A stretch of 64,000 bases of DNA from Biomaibacter acetigenes (lineage in GTDB: Bacteria; Bacillota; Thermosediminibacteria; Thermosediminibacterales; Tepidanaerobacteraceae). The position numbers were made by a program, and so were the translations under genes. The notes under the pieces were generated by a model. That model worked only from the letters and a program-made list of their open reading frames with translations. It did no database searches and was not told the origin of the DNA. The stretch lies in contig NZ_CP033169.1 in NCBI RefSeq assembly GCF_003691585.1, positions 2,976,001 through 3,040,000 of the forward strand, in the 5' to 3' direction. Of the stretch, positions 1-7,813 are shown piece after piece; the first letter of the stretch is position 1, and the number at the start of each line of letters is the position of its first letter.

Positions 1-31
1 CATAAGCCTCTTTTACAGTTATGCCTTCCAT
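1..31 (-). CDS. 5' end of a probable PucR-family regulator (partial)
   Basis: An ATG at 31-29 on the minus strand is preceded by a good GGAGG ribosome binding site at about 39-43. The ten readable residues are MEGITVKEAY, after which the gene leaves the window. They resemble the start of PucR-type regulators, such as the MGISVREAI start of the full-length PucR protein at 39001-40659. The gene is divergent from a nucleobase permease, a usual setting for PucR regulators. Identity rests on very few residues, so this is an inference. Confidence 0.45.
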   Translation of the reverse strand, partial: MEGITVKEAY

Positions 32-118
32 CAAAATTCCTCCATTATGGCTTTGTCTTTCAAAAATAAATAATATGCTTAATTTTGTTTTTAACTGCCA
101 ACGTTATTTTTATTTTAC

Positions 119-233
119 GAGCAGGAAAAAAGCTAGTTTTATTTAATATATTATACCAACTTTTTTATATTTTCATCAAAATGTCAAAAATTATCGTAAA
201 AATGCGGAGGTGATATCGAAAAAGTTCCTGCTC
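119..233. promoter_or_regulatory. Inverted repeat in the divergent pucR-like/permease promoter region
   Basis: GAGCAGGAA at 119-127 is repeated in inverted orientation as TTCCTGCTC at 225-233, inside the AT-rich 260-base gap between the partial regulator gene and the permease. Two distant half-sites of this kind could bind the neighbouring regulator and control both promoters. No function is proven. The rest of the gap is AT-rich with no further gene. Confidence 0.3.
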
Positions 234-291
234 CAAAAATTTATATATTAAACTACACAAATTTTTTATTTTCTGAAAGGAGTACAGTAGT

Positions 292-1590
292 ATGGAAAAA
301 AGTAAAAATCAAGTAAATTTTGAAGAAGAGTATTCTCAAAAGCCGATACCACAGTCGATGCGGAAACATTGGTTTTATGCGGCCAGCGTATACATTGGAA
401 TGTGCGCTGTTCTTGCATGTAGCATGGCAGGCGGAGGCTTGATTTACGGCCTTACATTGTCGCAGGCCATTCTAGCCATGTTTTTAGGTCTCGTAACTCT
501 ACTTGTATTTTTTTATATTCCGCTTGGCAAAATTGGAGCGGAACAGGGATTAAACACTTACATGATCGGCGAATGCGCTTTTGGAAAAAGAGGAAGCGAT
601 ATAGCAACATCCTTTATTGTCACTGTCATACCGTGTATTGCCTGGTACGGCATTGAGGTTTCAATAGCGACCCAGGCGATGGCAGCTGTAATTCCCATGA
701 GCAAAATAGTTTTTAATATTGTAACATTAATATTTGGTATCGTATTTGCGTTTCCTGCCATGTATGGTATTATATCCATGGCATGGTTAAACTGGATAAG
801 TCTTCCTATAATGATTTATATCATTATATTTGGTGTCGGCAAAGCTATAATGGGAACAGGAATAAGCGGCCTCTGGGCTTATAACCCGCAGCAAAATATG
901 GGACTGATGTGGGGCATAAACATGCAGATCGGTATGATTGCCGTAGGATGTTCTTTCGTTGCCGATTATACAAGATGGATAAAAAATAAGTGGAGCGATA
1001 TGACGTATTCGGGCATTGTAGGTCTTTTCCCGGCTACTTCAGTTCTTACAATCGCCGGTATGATTATGGCCCTTTCGGCAACGAAACTCGGTGTAAAGGA
1101 ACCATGGAATATAGTAGAAGTTATGATGAAATTGGGTATGCCGGCTATGGCCCTGGTGTTTGTGTTTTTGCTCCAGTGGACCACATGCATCACATCTGCA
1201 TACAGCTCGGGTCTTGCATTAAATAAAGTGTTTGGTGGCAGCAGATTCTATCTTACGCTTTTTTCCGCTCTAGTCGGCACCGCATTTGCCATATCGGGTA
1301 TTGTAAGCCATTTCCTTGGCTTTGTATCGATACTCGCTTCCTGGGTAACGCCTGTTGCCGGTGTAATAATTACCGAATACTTCTTCGTTTCCAGAAAAAG
1401 TTTTATTCAAAAGGAAGGCATATACTGGCCGGGTTTAATTTCCGTATTAATCGGTGGTTTTGTATCGTGGAAAGTTAAATTCTTCATACCGGCCATAAAT
1501 GGACTTGTCATAGGCGGATTATTATACTATATCTATCATAGAGCTTTGGGTCTGTGTGTTTCGACTGAAAACATGGTTAAAGCGGAATAA
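292..1590 (+). CDS. NCS1-family cytosine/purine permease (CodB-like)
   Basis: This 432-residue polytopic membrane protein has about twelve hydrophobic segments. Its N-terminal region, from roughly residue 20 to 60, carries the PQSMRKHW and SMAGGGLIYGL signatures of nucleobase:cation symporter-1 (CodB-like) transporters, so it probably imports cytosine, a purine or a related ring compound. An AAAGGAG site sits about 8 bases before the ATG. It is the only full gene on the plus strand and diverges from a probable PucR regulator, suggesting nucleobase-responsive control. The substrate cannot be read from sequence. The length is normal for the family. Confidence 0.8.
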   Translation: MEKSKNQVNFEEEYSQKPIPQSMRKHWFYAASVYIGMCAVLACSMAGGGLIYGLTLSQAILAMFLGLVTLLVFFYIPLGKIGAEQGLNTYMIGECAFGKRGSDIATSFIVTVIPCIAWYGIEVSIATQAMAAVIPMSKIVFNIVTLIFGIVFAFPAMYGIISMAWLNWISLPIMIYIIIFGVGKAIMGTGISGLWAYNPQQNMGLMWGINMQIGMIAVGCSFVADYTRWIKNKWSDMTYSGIVGLFPATSVLTIAGMIMALSATKLGVKEPWNIVEVMMKLGMPAMALVFVFLLQWTTCITSAYSSGLALNKVFGGSRFYLTLFSALVGTAFAISGIVSHFLGFVSILASWVTPVAGVIITEYFFVSRKSFIQKEGIYWPGLISVLIGGFVSWKVKFFIPAINGLVIGGLLYYIYHRALGLCVSTENMVKAE

Positions 1591-1647
1591 TAAAAAGCTT
1601 AAGGTTCCCTTCGAGGAGCCTAAAGAAGACCGGTAAAAGTCCGGCGA

Positions 1648-1677
1648 TAAAAAAATCCGCAGGTCCCAGTACCTGCG
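1648..1677 (-). terminator. Rho-independent terminator of the lipoprotein gene
   Basis: CGCAGGT (1658-1664) and ACCTGCG (1671-1677) form a perfect 7-bp stem with a 6-base loop. On the minus strand it is followed by seven T residues (A7 at 1649-1655). It lies just downstream of the lipoprotein gene. Confidence 0.85.
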
Positions 1678-1744
1678 TAATAGTTACATGCCCGGATAAA
1701 CTAATTCTAAACTGCCGCCAGACTATATTACTGCTGGGATATTT

Positions 1745-2644
1745 TTATTGAGACTTCTCCATGGATTTTACAGCATCCTGCATATTCTTTTCCGCAATCT
1801 GGGCCTTGATCTTTATGAGATTGGGGTCCTTTTCCTTTATGGCCTGACCCAGTTCTTTCAATGAATATTCCACCTTACTGGTGGTCCCCATATCCTTAAT
1901 CTGGGGTTTTACGGTTTCCCACACCCTCAGGCCGCTGTTTATGGCTTTTTCAGCCTCAGCATCCTCTCCGGCAAGAGCCCTGTATGTGGCGTTTCTTAAA
2001 TTATACAGCACTTTTTTGGCATCCGGAGGGGATTTAGTCTTGAACAATTTTTCAAAGGATACCGTTTTTTCATAGAGGTCATTGGCCGCCAGCAGTCCTT
2101 TATAGAGTTCCTGCCGGGTAAGGGTCATGGTGAGTTCATTGAGCTTCTGGCTGAAGCCGTCCACCAGGTCCAGTGTGGCCCCGCTCTTTATGGCTTCGGG
2201 CTGGAAACTGTTCCATTGAGAATGAATTTTTGTTATATCCTTTTCGAATTTAGCCCAATCAGGCTTTGGAACCTGACCGGTCTGACCCTGGCCTCCCTGT
2301 TGCCCCTGACTCCCCTGCTGACCTCCCTGTTGGCCTCCCTGCTGCTTCCCCTTAGACTGGCCTTGCTCCTGTTTTTTCTCCTGCCCGGCAGGTTTTGCCT
2401 GGGTTGGAGGTTTTGGAGGTGGAGCCTGCTGTTTTAAAAACTCCTTTTCAAAATCCTTTATAAGGCTTTCTATACTCGTCTGAAGTTTTTTCAGGTTCTG
2501 GGATTCCTGTTTTTCATCGCCTGTCGGCTTTCCAGGGGATTTTGCCGGCTTTCTCGAACAGCCTTCCATCAATCCCATAGCAGCAATGGAAATAACAAGC
2601 AAAATGGCAAATAAAAATACTCCCGGTTTTTTATAGGTATTCAT
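1745..2644 (-). CDS. Putative lipoprotein with Gly/Gln-rich linker, function unknown
   Basis: The 299-residue protein has an N-terminal hydrophobic segment (about 9-27) ending in MEGCS, a plausible but atypical lipobox with Cys29. A Lys/Pro/Gln-rich stretch follows, then a striking low-complexity Gly-Gln run around residues 99-122, and then a mostly helical C-terminal half (about 130-299) rich in Lys/Glu/Leu that may pack as a helical bundle. A GAGGTGATG site sits just before the ATG. I do not recognise the family. It is probably anchored outside the membrane, with the Gln/Gly run acting as a flexible spacer. It lies downstream of fabZ and has its own terminator. Confidence 0.7.
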   Translation of the reverse strand: MNTYKKPGVFLFAILLVISIAAMGLMEGCSRKPAKSPGKPTGDEKQESQNLKKLQTSIESLIKDFEKEFLKQQAPPPKPPTQAKPAGQEKKQEQGQSKGKQQGGQQGGQQGSQGQQGGQGQTGQVPKPDWAKFEKDITKIHSQWNSFQPEAIKSGATLDLVDGFSQKLNELTMTLTRQELYKGLLAANDLYEKTVSFEKLFKTKSPPDAKKVLYNLRNATYRALAGEDAEAEKAINSGLRVWETVKPQIKDMGTTSKVEYSLKELGQAIKEKDPNLIKIKAQIAEKNMQDAVKSMEKSQ

Positions 2645-2718
2645 AACATCACCTCAAAAAAATCCCCTAGGAGTATTTTTCCCAGGCATATTATCTTTAT
2701 CCATATTTATTAAATTTG

Positions 2719-3147
2719 TCAGGATTCAACAAGGGCAAACATGAGCTCTCCTTCTGCAGCCACCTCGCCTCCGATACTGGCCCTGGCTCTGCCCTTTCCC
2801 ACAGGGCCTTTAACCCTGGTGAGTTCCACTTCCAGTGTAAGGCAATCTCCCGGAACTACCTGCCTTTTGAATCTCATACCATCTATACCCGCAAAAAGGG
2901 CCAGTTTTCCCCTGTTTGCCTCAGCGCTCAAAATGGCACAGGCTCCTACCTGGGCCAGTGCTTCCACTATGAGCACTCCCGGCATGACGGGCCTTCCGGG
3001 AAAATGACCCTGGAAAAATGGCTCGTTTACCGAAACATTTTTAATGCCAACGGCTCTTTTGCCCTCTTCCAGTTCCAGTATCCTGTCCACCAACAAAAAA
3101 GGGTGCCGGTGGGGTATGATCCTTTGAATATCCTCAACGGTTAACAT
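2719..3147 (-). CDS. fabZ: 3-hydroxyacyl-[acyl-carrier-protein] dehydratase FabZ
   Basis: FabZ dehydrates 3-hydroxyacyl-ACP in fatty acid elongation in the cytosol. The protein carries the hot-dog fold motifs [11 protein letters not shown] near the N-terminus and [11 protein letters not shown] followed by VEALAQ, which hold the catalytic His and Glu. A GTG at 3156 would give 145 residues, but AGGAG at 3156-3160 lies 8 bases before the ATG at 3147, so the 142-residue form (MLTVEDIQ) is preferred. In Bacillus, fabZ (ywpB) also follows flhP, so the context is conserved. Confidence 0.93.
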   Translation of the reverse strand: MLTVEDIQRIIPHRHPFLLVDRILELEEGKRAVGIKNVSVNEPFFQGHFPGRPVMPGVLIVEALAQVGACAILSAEANRGKLALFAGIDGMRFKRQVVPGDCLTLEVELTRVKGPVGKGRARASIGGEVAAEGELMFALVES

Positions 3148-3201
3148 TTTATCCACTCCTTCTAAATTTATTGTGATTGAAATTAATCAACGAAATTAAT
3201 C

Positions 3202-4308
3202 TTAAGGAAATGAGGCGGGCGCAGCGTTGCTCCCACCACTTAATCTGCCGGTAATTATTATCCCCCCTCCCAGAGGCCTCAACTTGCCTCCCGGAGGCTT
3301 ATTTACAATCCTGCCGTCATAATACATGGTAGCGGAAGCACCGCCGTCCAGAGCCGCCGCCTGTTTTACTCCCATTTGCAGCAAAAATGCGGATAGCTTT
3401 TTTAAGCTTATTCCCCTGCCGGGTCCGCTGCCCTCCACCGTCACCAGCACCACCCTGTCATCCCCGGTGATGCCGATGGCGCTTCTAGCCACAGGGATGG
3501 TGGTAAGGCCGATTCTGGGCTCCCATCGCTTTACCACTGCTTTTCCATCCCTTATAAGGAAAGGACCGGCCTCCATGGCATTTTTTATTTCATTCGGCTC
3601 AATCTGTGGGAAGTCCACATCAAATCCTGTTTCGACTTCCATACCCTCTTTTATTTTTTCCAGAATGAGTTTTTTTATGGAAGAATCCTTGCCTATGTAA
3701 AGGACATTGGCTTCAGGCGGGATCTCCACATAAGATCCCAGGACAATATCCAGGACCTTTCCCCGGCTTATCACCAGATTGGTTCCCTGGGGCTTTTGCC
3801 GGGTTGAAGTACCGTATCTGGGGGTGTAAAGTATGGCTTCTTTTGATGAACCAAAGCGGTTGAAACCGTCGAGGTAAAATCTTTTTCCTCCTGCTTCTAC
3901 ATAAGCCCTGGCTTTAATCGGCTCAAGATGGGGTTTGCCAGAGTTATCAATAAAGAAAACGGGAGTTTCGCCTGTGGGCATGGTAATCCATTCCCCATCA
4001 ATTACCACATGCCCGATAGGCTGGCCGTAAGACTGGAAAAAACCACCGTTTATGGCTGCCAGGGCGAGATTTTTTTTTGCCATGTCTTCCAGGGTTTCAA
4101 AGCCGAAGACCTGGTCAAAGGATAAGACGGGTTTTATTGAAAACTCCGGATTTTTCGGGTCAATAATCAGAACATACGCCTTTTCGCTGCCGGATTCGAT
4201 AGGAATCACTTTCTCCTCAAAGAAAAGGGCATCATTGAAAATATATCCCCTGGCAAAAATATTAATAAGCAGTGTGGATATTAAAAATATACTCTTTAAC
4301 GCAATCAC
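3202..4308 (-). CDS. Exported phosphodiester glycosidase (NAGPA) domain protein
   Basis: This 368-residue protein has an N-terminal hydrophobic signal segment (about 4-20) and the NAGPA/DUF2233 fold. AINGGFF near residue 85 and ALDGGASATMYYDG near residue 320 are its conserved core motifs. The mammalian relative uncovers mannose-6-phosphate by removing GlcNAc from a phosphodiester; bacterial members are thought to act on cell-wall or exopolysaccharide glycosyl phosphodiesters, but the substrate here is unknown. The GTG start directly abuts an AAGGGG stretch, so the exact start is less certain. It is probably secreted or membrane-tethered. Confidence 0.8.
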   Translation of the reverse strand: MIALKSIFLISTLLINIFARGYIFNDALFFEEKVIPIESGSEKAYVLIIDPKNPEFSIKPVLSFDQVFGFETLEDMAKKNLALAAINGGFFQSYGQPIGHVVIDGEWITMPTGETPVFFIDNSGKPHLEPIKARAYVEAGGKRFYLDGFNRFGSSKEAILYTPRYGTSTRQKPQGTNLVISRGKVLDIVLGSYVEIPPEANVLYIGKDSSIKKLILEKIKEGMEVETGFDVDFPQIEPNEIKNAMEAGPFLIRDGKAVVKRWEPRIGLTTIPVARSAIGITGDDRVVLVTVEGSGPGRGISLKKLSAFLLQMGVKQAAALDGGASATMYYDGRIVNKPPGGKLRPLGGGIIITGRLSGGSNAAPASFP

Positions 4309-4322
4309 CCCTTGAAAATTTT

Positions 4323-4349
4323 CAGGGACGAACCAAAAGCCCGTCCCTG
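4323..4349 (-). terminator. Hairpin terminator after the flagellar rod genes
   Basis: CAGGGACG (4323-4330) pairs perfectly with CGTCCCTG (4342-4349) around an 11-base loop. On the minus strand the stem is followed by AAAATTTTC, a weak U-tract. It lies between the flgJ-like gene and the glycosidase gene, so it probably ends or attenuates the flagellar transcript. Confidence 0.55.
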
Positions 4350-4368
4350 ACAGAAGTTATATCCTTTT

Positions 4369-4659
4369 TTATACATATTTTGACATCTGAGAGTAAATCT
4401 GCTCCGCCAGGCCAAGGTTTCCGCTTTTGGAAAGTTCCTCTGCCAGAGCCTGGTCATGCATTGATTGAACGATGTCAAAAGAAAGGCCCTGTTCAAAAAA
4501 ACCGTTTTTGGGAACCGTCTCTCGCATTTTTTGCAGAAGATAATTTATAAAAATGGATTCGAACTGCTGGCATGCCTTTTTCAGTTCCTTAGATGCGGCG
4601 CTCTTTTTTACCGCATCGTTTTGCAGTAAAAACTGGGTTTTGTCCGTTATTATATCCAT
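4369..4659 (-). CDS. FlgJ-type rod-binding protein (N-terminal domain only)
   Basis: The 96-residue protein matches the rod-binding domain of FlgJ: ACQQFESIFINYLLQKM around residue 30, then PKNGFFEQGLSF and a helical C-terminus. Proteobacterial FlgJ adds a C-terminal muramidase domain, which is absent here, as in many Firmicutes. It probably helps cap or assemble the flagellar rod through the wall. It starts 12 bases after the flhP stop, in the same operon. Confidence in the family is good; the exact role is inferred. Confidence 0.85.
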   Translation of the reverse strand: MDIITDKTQFLLQNDAVKKSAASKELKKACQQFESIFINYLLQKMRETVPKNGFFEQGLSFDIVQSMHDQALAEELSKSGNLGLAEQIYSQMSKYV

Positions 4660-4671
4660 TGTCTATCATCC

Positions 4672-5478
4672 CTATCGTCTGAGATTATTTGCCTCTCCCA
4701 GCATCTCATCGGAAGTCTGAATGGCCTTGGTATTTATCTCATAAGCTCTCTGGGCGGTGATAAGATTTACCATCTCTTCCACCACCTGCACATTGGACAT
4801 CTCCAGAAAACCCTGGAGGATAGAACCATATCCCGGGTCAGAAACATCCTGCTTTAACTGGTATTCCCCCGATGCGGCGGTCTGTTCAAATAAATTATTG
4901 CCGGAAGCAAGTAACCCTTCGGGGTTCATAAATTTCACCAGCCCGATCTGGCCCAGTTCCTCGATATTGCCGGTTTCATCCTTTCCCGTTATGAGGCCGT
5001 CGGAGGAAATGCTAATATCCTGATATCCCTCAGGAATTGTTATGTAATCCTCATCGGAACTCAACACATAATAGCCCTCTGATGTGACCAGATTTCTGTC
5101 GGTGCCGTCCAGCGTAACCTTAAATGACCCGTCCCGGGTGAAGGCCCGGGTACCGTCGGGCTTTTCCACCATAAAAAACCCGTCTCCCTCAATGGCCAGG
5201 TCGAAGGTGTTTCCTGTCTGCTGCAAATTTCCTTCGGTAAATGTCCTGGTAGTAACCGATGGCCTAACACCGTGTCCCACCTGCAGACCTAAGGGGTTTC
5301 CCAACCCCTGCCGGTAAACATCGGGCCTTTTTAAGGTTTCATACAATAAATCCTTGAATTCAGCCCGGCTCTTTTTAAAACCGGTGGTATTCACGTTGGC
5401 CAGATTATTGGAAATAACATCCACATTGAGCTGCTGTGCCAGCATTCCCGAACTGGCACTCCAAAGTGCCCGCATCAT
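4672..5478 (-). CDS. flhP: Flagellar basal-body rod protein FlgG/FlhP
   Basis: This 268-residue distal rod protein begins with the conserved rod/hook segment (SASSGMLAQQLNVDVISNN, then NLANVNTTGFKK) and ends with the typical EMVNLITAQRAYEINTKAIQ helix. Both termini form the coiled coils that stack axial flagellar proteins. AAAGGAGG lies 9 bases before the ATG. It follows flhO in the spoIIID-mbl-flhO-flhP order known from Bacillus. It is exported by the flagellar type III apparatus and needs no signal peptide. Confidence 0.92.
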   Translation of the reverse strand: MMRALWSASSGMLAQQLNVDVISNNLANVNTTGFKKSRAEFKDLLYETLKRPDVYRQGLGNPLGLQVGHGVRPSVTTRTFTEGNLQQTGNTFDLAIEGDGFFMVEKPDGTRAFTRDGSFKVTLDGTDRNLVTSEGYYVLSSDEDYITIPEGYQDISISSDGLITGKDETGNIEELGQIGLVKFMNPEGLLASGNNLFEQTAASGEYQLKQDVSDPGYGSILQGFLEMSNVQVVEEMVNLITAQRAYEINTKAIQTSDEMLGEANNLRR

Positions 5479-5569
5479 GTCGAAAACCCTCCTTTAATTT
5501 TTTGTTCACTGCTTCGGTCATTCCGCAGTGGAGGGCCCCTGCAATGCAGTCCGGCCCTTAATAACTATA

Positions 5570-6337
5570 TTATAGCCTGGCTATATCGTTCACAGCTTTG
5601 CCCAGGGTGTCGTCGTTAGCTTTGACAACCCTCTGACTGGCCTCATAGGCTCTAAAGGCAGTAATTAAATCCACCATTTCACTGATGGGGTTGACATTGG
5701 ACCCTTCCAGAGCCCCCTGGATTACCTCGCTGTTGGAAGGAAGGGGCTGCTGGTTTGAAACATAAAGATTATCTCCCTCTTTCAATAACTGCCTCTGGTC
5801 GGCAAAAGCCGCCACCAAAAGCCTGTCCACAAAACTGCCGTCGGAAAACACCTCGCCGCGCCGGTTTATGGAAATATCTTTACCATCAGGCAGTTGGATA
5901 GGACCGTTTAGTCCCAGCACATAATGCCCATCCCCGGTAACAAGATATCCCTGTTGATTTCTTGTAAAGCTTCCATCCCTGGTATAACGGACTCCGCCCG
6001 GAGTTTGCACTTCGAAAAATCCTTCTCCGGTCAGCGCAAGGTCCAGCGGGTTGGATGTATTTTTGATAGAGCCCTGGGAAAAATTCGTATTTATTTCATC
6101 CAGCATCGACCCGGTTCCGAGCACTCCGATAAAAGGTTTTGGATCAATTTTATCCTTTGGGCTTAAAACGGCAGGATCGCCGATACGATGAATATTCATT
6201 TCCGGAAAAGCCCGAAATATTGCTCTGTCCTTTTTAAATCCGCTGGTGTTTACATTGGCCAGATTGTTGGATATCACATCGGTCCTGGCCATCTCCGCAA
6301 CTAAACCCGAGGCCGCCGTATACAGACCTCTTATCAT
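5570..6337 (-). CDS. flhO: Flagellar basal-body rod protein FlgF-like (FlhO)
   Basis: This 255-residue rod protein is a paralogue of the next gene. It has YTAASGLVAEMARTDVISNN and NLANVNTSGFKKDRAIF at the N-terminus and EMVDLITAFRAYEASQRVV at the C-terminus. A perfect AAGGAGGTGATG lies before the ATG. Position after mbl identifies it as the FlhO (FlgF-like) proximal rod protein. The 91-base spacer to flhP contains two short inverted repeats. Confidence 0.9.
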   Translation of the reverse strand: MIRGLYTAASGLVAEMARTDVISNNLANVNTSGFKKDRAIFRAFPEMNIHRIGDPAVLSPKDKIDPKPFIGVLGTGSMLDEINTNFSQGSIKNTSNPLDLALTGEGFFEVQTPGGVRYTRDGSFTRNQQGYLVTGDGHYVLGLNGPIQLPDGKDISINRRGEVFSDGSFVDRLLVAAFADQRQLLKEGDNLYVSNQQPLPSNSEVIQGALEGSNVNPISEMVDLITAFRAYEASQRVVKANDDTLGKAVNDIARL

Positions 6338-6367
6338 TCCATCACCTCCTTGGAAAAATTCCCGTGG

Positions 6368-7366
6368 CTATTTGGTATAAATTGCGTTGGGGCCCAGCAT
6401 GTCCAGATTTTCGAGAGCCCTGCCCGCCCCAAGGGCGACACAGGAAACCGCATCTTCGGCCACAGTGACCGGTATGCCGGTTTTATGAGAAATTAATCTA
6501 TCAAGGCCTCTAAGCAGAGAGCCACCGCCGGTCATGACTATACCCCGTTCGCTGATATCTGAGGAAAGCTCCGGCGGGGTCTTTTCAAGCACTCCAAAAA
6601 TGGCATTGACTATCTGTTCAACGGGTTCCTGCAAAGCCTCGCGGGTCTGCTCGGCTGTAATGGTTATATTCTGAGGAAGACCGGTTATGAGACTCCTTCC
6701 CCTCACATCCATGGCTGCAGAATCGTCACCTTCGGGAAAAACATTGGCAACGCCTATTTTCACTTCTTCGGCGGTCCTTTCTCCTATCATCAAATTGAAT
6801 TCTTTTTTTACGTATCTCACAATGGCTTCATCGAATTTGTCACCAGCTACCCGGATGGACTCACCGCATACAATGCCTCCAAGAGAAAGCACGGCAATAT
6901 CGGTGGTGCCCCCGCCTATGTCCACCACCATACTTCCAAAGGGTTTTGATATATCTATGCCGGCGCCGATAGCAGCCGCTATGGGTTCTTCAATTAGAAA
7001 AGTCTGCCGGGCTCCCGCAGCAGTAGAGGCTTCAATGACGGCCCTCTTCTCTACCGTGGTTATGACCGCCGGTACGCAGATCATAATTCTCGGACGGAAA
7101 ATTCGGCGTGGAACCACCTTATTTAAAAAATACTTGAGCATGAGTTCGGTAGTGGTGTAATCGGCAATGACCCCCTCCCGAAGAGGCCTTATGGCTACTA
7201 TGTTACCCGGAGTCCTGCCTATCATTTTCCGGGCTTCTTCCCCCACAGCCAGCATCTTGCCGCTGTCTTTGTCTAGAGCCACCACGGAAGGCTCTTTAAG
7301 CGCTATCCCTTTTCCCCGAACATATACCAGAACTGATGCCGTCCCCAGATCAATGCCTATATCCAT
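6368..7366 (-). CDS. mbl: Rod-shape actin homologue Mbl (MreB family)
   Basis: This MreB-family ATPase forms membrane-bound filaments that guide lateral cell-wall synthesis. It has the actin-fold signatures IGIDLGTASVLVY (phosphate 1), MVVDIGGGTTDIAVL (phosphate 2), PIAAAIGAG (connect) and GIVMTGGGSLLRGLD (adenosine). A longer reading from 7402 has no ribosome site. The ATG at 7366, giving MDIGIDLGTA, aligns with family starts and follows an AGGAGG, although the spacing is long. At 332 residues it is the usual length. It sits between spoIIID and flhO as in Bacillus, where it is Mbl rather than MreB. Confidence 0.9.
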   Translation of the reverse strand: MDIGIDLGTASVLVYVRGKGIALKEPSVVALDKDSGKMLAVGEEARKMIGRTPGNIVAIRPLREGVIADYTTTELMLKYFLNKVVPRRIFRPRIMICVPAVITTVEKRAVIEASTAAGARQTFLIEEPIAAAIGAGIDISKPFGSMVVDIGGGTTDIAVLSLGGIVCGESIRVAGDKFDEAIVRYVKKEFNLMIGERTAEEVKIGVANVFPEGDDSAAMDVRGRSLITGLPQNITITAEQTREALQEPVEQIVNAIFGVLEKTPPELSSDISERGIVMTGGGSLLRGLDRLISHKTGIPVTVAEDAVSCVALGAGRALENLDMLGPNAIYTK

Positions 7367-7460
7367 GAAAAATATGTAACCTCCTGTCAAATTAAACAAC
7401 ATTTAGTGTTTTAATTCTACATTTTTATAAAAAATCCTTCCTATATTTTGTTTAAAGTTG

Positions 7461-7709
7461 TTAAAGATTTAAATACTTTTTTTTGGTGGCCTTTCCTCCC
7501 CGGATATGCCGCTCGGCCTTGTTGTATTCCAGGACATCCTTTACCAATTTCGCTTTTTCGGGATTTATCTCCGGCAGCCTCTCGGTCATGTCCTTGTGCA
7601 CCGTGCTCTTCGAAACTCCGAAAATTTTTGCCGCCTGCCTTACGGTGGCTTTTGTATCGATAATATATGCGGCAACCTCAAGGATCCGTTCTCTCATATA
7701 GTCCTTCAC
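7461..7709 (-). CDS. spoIIID: Sporulation transcriptional regulator SpoIIID
   Basis: SpoIIID is a small DNA-binding regulator of the mother-cell programme (sigma-E stage). The 82-residue protein carries the helix-turn-helix ATVRQAAKIFGVSKSTVHKD and a basic tail ending KATKKKYLNL. A GTG at 7709 follows GGAGGGGG by 7 bases and gives VKDYMRERI, the conserved family start, so I prefer it to a longer upstream reading. The neighbours are spoIIQ upstream and mbl downstream, as in other spore formers. Confidence 0.93.
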   Translation of the reverse strand: MKDYMRERILEVAAYIIDTKATVRQAAKIFGVSKSTVHKDMTERLPEINPEKAKLVKDVLEYNKAERHIRGGKATKKKYLNL

Positions 7710-7770
7710 GGCAATTCCCCCTCCAAGCAATTTTAGTAAATATATATGATGTTTAATCTCTTTCTAGAAG

Positions 7771-7808
7771 ATAAAAAATTAAAAGTGCGGCATTTTTTCC
7801 GCACTTTT
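7771..7808 (-). terminator. Terminator after spoIIQ
   Basis: AAAAGTGCGG (7781-7790) and CCGCACTTTT (7799-7808) form a perfect 10-bp stem around an 8-base loop. On the minus strand it is followed by AATTTTTTAT. It stands 5 bases after the spoIIQ stop. Confidence 0.88.
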
Positions 7809-7813
7809 TAAAC

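Noticed and set aside
966-1226. Overlapping open frames on both strands inside the NCS1 permease gene
   Set aside because: They are shadows of the permease reading frame with no ribosome site and no recognisable product.
1591-1640. Terminator for the plus-strand permease
   Set aside because: An imperfect AGGTTCC/GGAGCCT stem is present after the permease but has no T-run on the plus strand, so I did not call it.
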